A DNA stretch of 10,947 bases, taken from assembly GCA_900554395.1 (NCBI GenBank), contig USHB01000029.1:1-10947 (forward strand), written 5' to 3'. The notes under the pieces are model-generated. The model was not told where the DNA came from and did no database searches. It was given only the letters and a program-made list of their open reading frames with translations. The translations under genes were made by a program, and so were the position numbers. Numbering within the stretch: position 1 is the first letter of the stretch; each line of letters opens with the position of its first letter. Positions 1 through 6,124 of this stretch are shown piece after piece. The stretch is from an uncultured Phascolarctobacterium sp. Lineage in GTDB: Bacteria > Bacillota > Negativicutes > Acidaminococcales > Acidaminococcaceae.

Positions 1-588
<588 letters not shown>

Positions 589-607
589 TAAAACTTTAAA
601 TTATAAT

Positions 608-639
608 AAAAAAGGAATCACTTTTGTGATTCCTTTTTT
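608..639. terminator. bidirectional rho-independent terminator between fba and the lar operon
   Basis: An 11-bp perfect stem (611-621 with 626-636, arm AAAGGAATCAC) closes a TTTT loop. It is flanked by an A-run on the left and a T-run on the right, so it has a U-tract when transcribed from either strand. It follows the fba stop at 588 and, on the minus strand, the lar gene stop at 650. It should end both convergent transcripts. Confidence 0.92.
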
Positions 640-649
640 ATTTATTAAA

Positions 650-1951
650 TTATTCTTCAATCATCGGCACGGTGTTGGCGGCGTGCTGCATTACGTTAAT
701 TGTGTAATCGGTTTTGCCTTCGGCTTTTAATTTTTCCTGCGCCAAAGCCCATGCTTCTTCAATAGTAGCTACAGGAATCTGCCCTGTTTTGCGTGCTGCC
801 TCAAAGTTTTCGGGTTTGGTTACAAGATATACGGTATTTTCGTGGCACAGGTTTGCCAGTACAAACGCTACATAAAACGGAATGGAAAATTCTGCGCGCA
901 GCGCTTTTTCCATATCAGTTAAATTATCAAAGCGGAAACTTTCCATATATGCAGGCGGGTCGTTAATTTCGCGTGCTTCCAGCGCGGCAATTAAAATGCC
1001 GCCTTTTTTCAGCGCCAATACGGATGTATCATAAGTTTTGCTGCCCTGATAAAGGTTAATGTCTTTCGGGAAGCCGCCCGGGGAGGCAATTACAACATCG
1101 GCACGTCCTTTGGTTTTTACGCCCTGAATTTTTAATACTTCTTTGGTGCCTTCCAGCCATGCATCATACCAGTTTCCGCCAACAATTTTGGCAAAATCGC
1201 CGTCGTTATCCAAAACGTTGTTTACCAAAAAGCACGGGTTAACTAATTTGCAGGCTGCGCAAAGTTCTTCGTGGAAGCGGTTGCCTTCGATATTGGCAGT
1301 TTCTACACCGGGATATACGCCGCCGCCAAATTCATCGGCAAGAGCGAGTGAATGGTGTTTTTGAATGGTTTCTTCGCTTGCTACGCCCGGCAGTATGGCT
1401 TTGCGCCCGCCGCCATAACCGGCAAGCAAGTGTACGGTAATGCCGCCTGTAATAATTACTTTATCGGCATCGGTAACGTGTTTATCAATCCATACAGGCA
1501 CGCCGCGCGGGGTATCACCTACATGCACGCAGACAGACTCTTTGCTGCTGTGCTGATAAATTTTAATGCGGTCTACTACTTCCTGCCCACAGACGATAAT
1601 ATCTTCTTCGTGTGTATGCGGACGGTGCGTGCCCTGCGCTACAACTACACTGATATCTTCATCGGGTATGCCTGCAAGGTTCAGCTCGTTAACGATATGG
1701 ATTAAAATTTGGTCTGTATGAACAAGGCGTGTAATATCGCTGACTACGATAGCTACTTTTTCGCCTTTATTTACGCATTGCTGCAATGGTTTGCTGTTAA
1801 TAGGTTCGCGCATGGCTTTTAAAACTGCCGCTTTAACATCGGTAATTTTTTCACTTTCGTTGCCTTCAATTACCTGCAAAATATGTTCTTCCGGCAGCGC
1901 TACTTCCTGGTAGCCGTCGCCAAAACCAAATTTAAATTTTTTTAATGCCAT
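650..1951 (-). CDS. larA: LarA-family nickel-dependent 2-hydroxyacid racemase, third gene of the operon
   Basis: A homologue of LarA, the lactate racemase that uses a covalently bound nickel-pincer nucleotide (NPN) to move a hydride off and back onto the C2 of a 2-hydroxyacid. From the chosen start the protein is 433 residues. It keeps SDITR (Arg75), GTHR (His109), GGITVH (His174), GGGRK (Lys184, the cofactor-tethering lysine in LarA), His200 (nickel ligand) and YQxxK (Tyr301, Gln302, Lys305), so it should be active. I chose the ATG at 1951 rather than 1957. It puts AAGGAAG about six bases upstream, makes the N-terminus match the two paralogues, and gives numbering equal to LarA for His174, Lys184 and His200. 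The gene follows its paralogue by about 50 bases and ends at the shared terminator. The substrate is unknown: members of this superfamily act on lactate, malate, 2-hydroxyglutarate, phenyllactate and sugar acids. The larB, larC and larE genes are not in this window. Confidence 0.9.
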   Translation of the reverse strand: MALKKFKFGFGDGYQEVALPEEHILQVIEGNESEKITDVKAAVLKAMREPINSKPLQQCVNKGEKVAIVVSDITRLVHTDQILIHIVNELNLAGIPDEDISVVVAQGTHRPHTHEEDIIVCGQEVVDRIKIYQHSSKESVCVHVGDTPRGVPVWIDKHVTDADKVIITGGITVHLLAGYGGGRKAILPGVASEETIQKHHSLALADEFGGGVYPGVETANIEGNRFHEELCAACKLVNPCFLVNNVLDNDGDFAKIVGGNWYDAWLEGTKEVLKIQGVKTKGRADVVIASPGGFPKDINLYQGSKTYDTSVLALKKGGILIAALEAREINDPPAYMESFRFDNLTDMEKALRAEFSIPFYVAFVLANLCHENTVYLVTKPENFEAARKTGQIPVATIEEAWALAQEKLKAEGKTDYTINVMQHAANTVPMIEE

Positions 1952-1997
1952 AGTCATCTTCCTTCCCTTAAAAATATATTCATTTAAAATTTTATAA

Positions 1998-2017
1998 ACC
2001 GTTAATCAAAAAACGGT
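1998..2017 (-). other. small hairpin at the junction of the second and third lar genes
   Basis: A 6-bp inverted repeat (1998-2003 ACCGTT with 2012-2017 AACGGT) and an 8-base loop lie across the stop codon of the second lar gene. Only a short U-rich, A-rich stretch follows on the minus strand, so it is not a convincing terminator. It could protect the upstream mRNA end or reduce readthrough into the third gene, but it may be chance. Confidence 0.25.
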
Positions 2018-3291
2018 ATAGTATCCATGCCGTGCGGAATAATATTAATGGTGTAATCATCCTTACCGATGATTTTTTCTGCCATTTCCATTGCGTCCTG
2101 AAGCGTTGCCACCGGCACGGCGCGTGTTTTACGCGCTTCTTCAAAGTTTTCGGGTTTGGTTACCAGAATAATGGTAAAACGCTCTGCCAGACAGCAGGTG
2201 TAAAACGCTACATAAAACGGTATGCTGAAATTGTTACGCACATCCTGTTCCATTTCTTTTAAATCGTCATAACGGAAACTGGTAAAGAAAGCAGGAGGTT
2301 CGGCAATATCATCACATTCCAGTACGGCAATTATAACGCCGCCTTCTTTCAGCGACATTGACGCAGGAACATAAGCCTTCATTCCCTGGTAGAGGTTAAT
2401 ATCATGCGGATAACCGCCGCCGCTGGAAATAGCAATATCTGCTTTGGCAGATACTTTAACGCCTTGCTGTTTTTTTACAATGCGTGTGCCTTCAAGCCAT
2501 GCATCGTACCAATGCCCTGCTACAAAGGCATAAAAATCGCCATCAGCATCCATAATGGAGTTAATTAAAAAGCATGGATTCAACAACGCGGCAGCTTCGC
2601 ACATATCTTCGCTGACGCGATTGTCCCATTCTTTGGCAAGGCAGGTATCCGGGTTAATGCCGCCGCCAATGGTATCGCTAAGCGCCAAAACATGATTGTG
2701 GTTAATTGTTTCTGCCGTAACAATACCAGGCAGTACACTTTTACGCCCGCCACCAAAACCTGCAAACAAATGCGGCGTAATGCCGCCGGTAAGTATTACC
2801 TTATCTGCTTCGGCTGCAATTTTATCAATATACACCGGCGTGCCGCGGCTGGTTGTGCCAAGATATACATTTCTATCCGCCTCAAACGCGTCATGGTCAT
2901 AGATTTTAATACGATTGAATACATCCTCGCCTACAAGTATTTTCTTTTCTTCATCAGTATGCGAGCGGTGCGTTCCTGTCGCCACTAAAATAGTAATATC
3001 GCTGTCAGGCACACCGGCATTATTTATTTCTTCTACAACATAAGACAAAAAATCTCCGGTACGGTTGGAAGCGCGCGTAATATCGCTGACGAGTATTACC
3101 ACTTTATCGCCTTTTTTTACGGTTTCGCAAAGCGGAGCGCAGTTAATGGGATTGCGCAGAGCATTAAAAACGGCTTCTTTAACATCTTTAACTTTTTCGC
3201 CCGGCTCTGCGCCGATAATTTGAAGCACTTTATTTTCATCAAGCATTACGCTTTGGGTTGTTTTGCCGAATTTAAATTTGTATTCTTTCAT
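2002..3291 (-). CDS. larA: LarA-family nickel-dependent 2-hydroxyacid racemase, second gene of the operon
   Basis: The second of three tandem LarA homologues, 429 residues, matching the usual length of about 425. All key residues are present at LarA-like positions: SDITR (Arg73), GTHR (His108), GGITPH (His174), GGGRK (Lys184), INHNH (His200) and YQGMK (Tyr301, Gln302, Lys305). In LarA, His108 and His174 are the two proton-transfer bases, Lys184 holds the NPN cofactor as a thioamide and His200 completes the nickel site. GGITPH is the most LarA-like version of this loop among the three paralogues, so this copy is the best guess for true lactate racemase; that is an inference. Its ATG overlaps the upstream gene's stop in a TAATG arrangement, which suggests translational coupling. 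The residues after Arg73 (ASNRT) differ from both neighbours (LVxT), which may mark a different substrate. Confidence 0.9.
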   Translation of the reverse strand: MKEYKFKFGKTTQSVMLDENKVLQIIGAEPGEKVKDVKEAVFNALRNPINCAPLCETVKKGDKVVILVSDITRASNRTGDFLSYVVEEINNAGVPDSDITILVATGTHRSHTDEEKKILVGEDVFNRIKIYDHDAFEADRNVYLGTTSRGTPVYIDKIAAEADKVILTGGITPHLFAGFGGGRKSVLPGIVTAETINHNHVLALSDTIGGGINPDTCLAKEWDNRVSEDMCEAAALLNPCFLINSIMDADGDFYAFVAGHWYDAWLEGTRIVKKQQGVKVSAKADIAISSGGGYPHDINLYQGMKAYVPASMSLKEGGVIIAVLECDDIAEPPAFFTSFRYDDLKEMEQDVRNNFSIPFYVAFYTCCLAERFTIILVTKPENFEEARKTRAVPVATLQDAMEMAEKIIGKDDYTINIIPHGMDTIPFFD

Positions 3292-4601
3292 TACTTTAAC
3301 CCTTCTTTCTCCAAAACAGGCAATGTTGCCGAGGCATGCCCCATAATTGTAATTTTGTAATCGTTTTTATTGTTCTTTTGCAAATCTTCCTGCACCAGTT
3401 TCCACGCTTCTTCAAGCGTTGCCACAGGTGTTTGCCCCGTTGCCTTTACAAAATCAAAGTTTTCTGGCTTTGTTACCAAATATGTGTGCAGCGAATTTAC
3501 AATGCACCTTGTTTTAAACGCTACAAAGGCAGGAATGGAAAAATCGGCACGGACGTCTTTTTCAAATTGAAGTATGTCAGATTTAGAGAACCAGTCCGTA
3601 AAAATAGCAGGTTCTTTAATATCGGGGCATTCCAAGGTTAAAATAAGGTAGCCGCCTGGTTTTACGGCAAAAACAGCGTTCATGTGCGCTTTGCAGCTCT
3701 GATAAAGGTTAATGTCTTTCGGGCTGCCGCCGGCAGAAGCAATTACCACATCTGCCTGCTCTTTAATATGTACGCCTGCCATGGCAAGCAAATCGGCGCA
3801 GCCTTTTTCCCATGCTTTATACCAATGCCCTGCCACAACTTCGTGCAAGTCGCCTTCCGGGCTGAACACCATGTTTACCAGAAAAGCAGGATTAAGTTTT
3901 GCGCAAACTTCGCTCATATCTTCATGCAGCGGATTGCCTTCCAAAACGCCGGTTTCGCAAAGCGGGTTACACCCTGCGCCTACTTCATCTGCCAACGCCA
4001 TGGCATGATTATGCATAATAGTTGCGTGTCCGCTTACGCCGGGCATAACCGCCTTACGCCCGCCGCCGAAGCCTGCCATTGGGTGCAGCGATACAGCGCC
4101 GGTAATGATAATTTTATCTGCCTCCGCAACTGTTTTATCAATTAAAACAGGCGTGCCGCGGCTGGTTACGCCAAGGTCAACAAGTTCATCGTTATTGCGG
4201 CAATCATGCTGATGAATTTTAATGCGTTCTACAATTTCCTTTCCGCAAACAAGCACATCTTCTTCCGGAGTATGGGCACGGTGAGTGCCGGTTGCCACTA
4301 CAATGGTAATGTCGCTGTCCGGCACGCCGGCTGCATTTATTTCATCAATAACCACCGGCAAAAAATCGGCAGTGCGTACAAGGCGTGTAATGTCACTGAC
4401 AATAACGGCTACTTTATCGCCTGCTTTTACAACTTCCCGCAGCGGCGCGCTTTCAATCGGGCTGCGCAGCGCATCAAGAGTCGCTTGTTTTATATCGCCT
4501 GCAACGGCGGCTTTATTGCCATGAATATCGTACAATATATGTTCTTCCGGCAGCATTACCTTTTGGCAGCCGCTGCCGTATGGGAGAGTATATTCTTTCA
4601 T
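3291..4601 (-). CDS. larA: LarA-family nickel-dependent 2-hydroxyacid racemase, first gene of the operon
   Basis: The promoter-proximal gene of the lar operon, 436 residues. Cofactor and catalytic residues are intact: SDITR (Arg73), GTHR (His107), His173, GGGRK (Lys183), His199 and YQSCK (Tyr300, Gln301, Lys304), each one or two positions off LarA numbering. The loop carrying the second catalytic histidine reads GAVSLH, whereas the paralogues read GGITVH and GGITPH. The middle of the protein (about 205-225, GAGCNPLCETGVLEGNP) also differs clearly from theirs. This is therefore the most divergent of the three and the least likely to use plain lactate. The start is well supported: GGAG at 4610-4613 lies eight bases before the ATG, and a candidate promoter lies just upstream. 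The C-terminus extends a few residues (KEGLK) to overlap the next start by one base. The NPN-synthesis proteins LarB, LarC and LarE must be encoded elsewhere. Confidence 0.9.
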   Translation of the reverse strand: MKEYTLPYGSGCQKVMLPEEHILYDIHGNKAAVAGDIKQATLDALRSPIESAPLREVVKAGDKVAVIVSDITRLVRTADFLPVVIDEINAAGVPDSDITIVVATGTHRAHTPEEDVLVCGKEIVERIKIHQHDCRNNDELVDLGVTSRGTPVLIDKTVAEADKIIITGAVSLHPMAGFGGGRKAVMPGVSGHATIMHNHAMALADEVGAGCNPLCETGVLEGNPLHEDMSEVCAKLNPAFLVNMVFSPEGDLHEVVAGHWYKAWEKGCADLLAMAGVHIKEQADVVIASAGGSPKDINLYQSCKAHMNAVFAVKPGGYLILTLECPDIKEPAIFTDWFSKSDILQFEKDVRADFSIPAFVAFKTRCIVNSLHTYLVTKPENFDFVKATGQTPVATLEEAWKLVQEDLQKNNKNDYKITIMGHASATLPVLEKEGLK

Positions 4602-4636
4602 TGGTAATTCTCCTTTTATGATAGTAATATAAATAT

Positions 4637-4665
4637 ATTATAACACTTAAAGCTATTAAATTAAA
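4637..4665 (-). promoter_or_regulatory. candidate promoter of the lar operon
   Basis: On the minus strand a perfect TATAAT (4637-4642) is preceded, after a 17-base spacer, by a poor -35, TTTAAT (4660-4665, three of six matches). The predicted transcript would start near 4630 and have a leader of about 29 bases before the first lar ATG. The good -10 with a weak -35 is the pattern of an activator-dependent promoter; an inverted repeat sits directly upstream. Confidence 0.55.
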
Positions 4666-4673
4666 AGACTGTT

Positions 4674-4697
4674 GTAGTTATGTTTTATGTTAACTAC
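4674..4697. promoter_or_regulatory. inverted repeat, candidate operator in the lar/rhodanese divergent region
   Basis: Two perfect 7-base arms (GTAGTTA at 4674-4680, TAACTAC at 4691-4697) are separated by 10 bases. The repeat centre is about 55 bases upstream of the predicted lar start, next to its weak -35, where a dimeric activator would bind. Lactobacillus lar genes are known to be controlled by LarR, a Crp/Fnr-family activator that binds a palindrome. No regulator gene is in this window, and no similarity of this site to a LarR site is claimed. Confidence 0.4.
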
Positions 4698-4723
4698 TTA
4701 ACAAAATTACTTAAAACGTAAAC

Positions 4724-4753
4724 TTGACAAGTATCTTTGTTAATTTTTATAAT
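4724..4753 (+). promoter_or_regulatory. strong sigma-A-type promoter of the rhodanese gene
   Basis: A perfect TTGACA (4724-4729) and a perfect TATAAT (4748-4753) are separated by 18 bases. Transcription would start near 4760, almost at the ribosome binding site AAGGAG (4761-4766), so the 5' leader is only about 15 bases. The promoter is much closer to consensus than that of the divergent lar operon. Confidence 0.85.
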
Positions 4754-4774
4754 AAATTTAAAGGAGATGATTTT

Positions 4775-5206
4775 ATGAAACGACTGTTAATGCTTATTTT
4801 CGCCGCTGTTTTGGCGGTATCAGCAGTTTGCTTTGCGCAGGAAGAAACCACGGCTGCCAATACACAAACCGCTCAAACCCAAACCGCTGCTTATAAAACG
4901 CTTACACCGCAGCAGGCTAAAGAGCGCATTGAACAAAACGCAAACATTGTTGTTCTTGATGTACGCACTCAGGAAGAATTTGCCGCAGGACACCTGCCCA
5001 ACGCTGTTTTGCTGCCGGTAGATTTAATTGAAGCGAAATCTGCTGAAGTTGCAAAAGTTTTACCCGACAAAGACGCTGAAATTTTAGTTTACTGCCGCAG
5101 CGGCAAACGCGCCCACCGTGCTTCGCAGGCACTTGCCGATATGGGTTACACAAACGTTGAACATATCGGCGGCATTATGGATTGGCCGTATGAAATTGTA
5201 AAATAA
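4775..5206 (+). CDS. exported single-domain rhodanese-like sulfurtransferase
   Basis: A 143-residue protein with a Sec signal peptide and one rhodanese domain. Residues 1-21 have a Lys-Arg start, a hydrophobic core and a probable cleavage site after CFA (Ala21). A Thr/Gln/Ala-rich linker (about 22-40) follows, then the rhodanese fold (about 41-142) with VLDVRTQEEFAAGHLPNA (60-77) and the active loop CRSGKR at 107-112. Cys107 is the residue that would carry the persulfide. The product should act outside the cytoplasmic membrane, like PspE-type periplasmic rhodaneses, moving sulfane sulfur to thiols or cyanide; the real acceptor is unknown. Cys19 is not in a proper lipobox, so a lipoprotein is unlikely. 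The ATG at 4775 is chosen because AAGGAG lies eight bases upstream. A longer in-frame TTG start at 4724 falls on the promoter -35. The gene is monocistronic and ends at a terminator shared with ssrA. Confidence 0.88.
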   Translation: MKRLLMLIFAAVLAVSAVCFAQEETTAANTQTAQTQTAAYKTLTPQQAKERIEQNANIVVLDVRTQEEFAAGHLPNAVLLPVDLIEAKSAEVAKVLPDKDAEILVYCRSGKRAHRASQALADMGYTNVEHIGGIMDWPYEIVK

Positions 5207-5218
5207 AAGATAAAAAAT

Positions 5219-5262
5219 AAAGGCTGGTTACAGTTAATTCTGTAATCAGCCTTGTTTTTTTT
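5219..5262. terminator. bidirectional terminator between the rhodanese gene and ssrA
   Basis: A 14-bp stem (5220-5233 with 5240-5253, one G-T pair) closes the loop TTAATT. An eight-T run (5255-5262) follows on the plus strand, which ends the rhodanese transcript. On the minus strand the stem is followed by a U-rich tract and lies directly after the tmRNA 3' CCA, so it also ends ssrA. The plus-strand T-run reaches the last base of the mature tmRNA. Confidence 0.92.
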
Positions 5263-5607
5263 GGTGGAGATGAGGGGAGTCGAACCCCTGTCCGAAAATA
5301 TTGCAATATAACTTTCTCCGAGCGCAGCGCGTCATTTTATTATTCGCTCCCCTGCCGCCTGACGGCGGGCTACACGGTCGCTATCCCGAAAAGTTTCCCT
5401 TTAAGCCTCCGGGAGACGGCTTAAAAGTATCCTGCTGTTGGCGTCCATATCATCCCCGCAGGAAAGGGACGAAAGGACGTAGCATTAAGCTGCTAAAGCG
5501 TAATCGTTTTTAGCGTTTATTTTTAAACGTCCGCCGTTTAACGTGCTGACGGAAACACGGCTCGCTTATCATACCACACCTATCCCCGTCGAAACCAGTA
5601 CATCCCC
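5262..5607 (-). ncRNA. ssrA: transfer-messenger RNA (tmRNA, 10Sa RNA)
   Basis: A one-piece tmRNA of about 346 bases. The 5' end GGGGATG (5607-5601) pairs over seven positions with CATCTCC next to the encoded 3' CCA (5262-5264). The 5' half has the hallmark CTGGTTTCGACGGGGAT, and the 3' end has a T-arm of AGGGG, TTCGACT and CCCCT. The tag frame reads from a GCT resume codon at 5512-5514 to a TAA at 5485-5487 and encodes AKNDYALAA, ending in the YALAA degradation signal recognised by ClpXP-type proteases. The alanine carried on tmRNA itself precedes it. The RNA charges with alanine, enters stalled ribosomes with SmpB, swaps the broken mRNA for its tag and releases the ribosome. It lies directly downstream of smpB but has its own promoter. 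The resume codon is inferred from the frame and could be another codon. Confidence 0.96.
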
Positions 5608-5627
5608 GTGATAAGTGTTGTTTTATT

Positions 5628-5655
5628 ATTATAACACAATTAAATTTTTTGTCAA
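5628..5655 (-). promoter_or_regulatory. consensus promoter of ssrA
   Basis: On the minus strand TTGACA (5650-5655) and TATAAT (5628-5633) are both perfect and are separated by 16 bases. The start would be near 5621, about 14 bases before the mature tmRNA 5' end, which RNase P would then make. The -35 starts five bases after the smpB stop codon, so ssrA can be expressed at a high level independently of the rnr-smpB operon. Confidence 0.88.
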
Positions 5656-5659
5656 AACC

Positions 5660-6124
5660 TCAGCGGTTTCTTTCCTTCATGGCGCGTTCTACTTCACGTT
5701 TGGCATCGCGTTTGGCCATGTCCTGGCGTTTATCGTAAAGTTTTTTACCTGTGGCAAGCGCAATTTCCATTTTGATAAGCCCATGCGTAAAATACATTTT
5801 CAGCGGCACAAGCGTATAGCCTTTTTCCTTAACCTTGCCGATAAGCCTGCGTATTTCCGCTCTGTGCAGCAGCAATTTGCGGTCACGCAGCGGCTCGTGG
5901 TTAAAGCGGTTGCCCTGGTCATAAGGGCTTATATGCAGGTTGGAAACAATAACTTCCGCACTTTTGGTAATTTGCGCATAGCTGTCTTTCATATTAGCTT
6001 TGCCTGCCCGCAGCGATTTTACTTCCGTGCCGGTAAGGGCAATACCGGCTTCGTAAGTTTCGTGAATTGTATAATCGTGGCGTGCTTTTCTGTTTTCTGC
6101 AACTATTTTAATTTTCTGTTCCAC
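5660..6124 (-). CDS. smpB: SsrA-binding protein SmpB
   Basis: SmpB binds the tRNA-like part of tmRNA and places its own tail in the empty mRNA channel of stalled ribosomes, which allows trans-translation. The 154-residue length is normal. Seen motifs include NRKARHDY (11-18), [20 protein letters not shown] (27-46), GKKLYDKR (126-133) and a Lys/Arg-rich C-terminal tail (about 131-154), which in the family becomes helical in the ribosome. The start is a GTG that overlaps the rnr stop codon in a TAGTG arrangement. AGAGG upstream is a suitable ribosome binding site, so translation is probably coupled to rnr. The RNA partner ssrA is immediately downstream. No other identity is plausible. Confidence 0.97.
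   Translation of the reverse strand: MEQKIKIVAENRKARHDYTIHETYEAGIALTGTEVKSLRAGKANMKDSYAQITKSAEVIVSNLHISPYDQGNRFNHEPLRDRKLLLHRAEIRRLIGKVKEKGYTLVPLKMYFTHGLIKMEIALATGKKLYDKRQDMAKRDAKREVERAMKERNR

Noticed and set aside
1352..1705. Plus-strand open frame of 117 codons inside the third lar gene
   Set aside because: It lies antisense to a conserved LarA protein, has no ribosome binding site and its translation resembles no family. Similar frames at 2692-2988, 3684-4145 and 4206-4607 are antisense shadows of the other two lar genes.
650..4601. The three lar genes as one recently duplicated gene or an assembly artefact
   Set aside because: The nucleotide sequences differ throughout, including spacing between motifs and gene junctions, so they are old paralogues and not copies of one sequence.
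4724..4774. Longer rhodanese start at TTG 4724
   Set aside because: This codon is the -35 hexamer of the promoter, and using it would put 17 extra residues before a good signal peptide. The ATG at 4775 has AAGGAG upstream.
4829..4831. Cys19 of the rhodanese as a lipoprotein cysteine
   Set aside because: The residues before it are Ser-Ala-Val, with Val at the position that should be Gly, Ala or Ser, so no lipobox is present.
5301..5513. Plus-strand open frame of 70 codons
   Set aside because: It lies wholly within tmRNA on the opposite strand and has no ribosome binding site or recognisable product.
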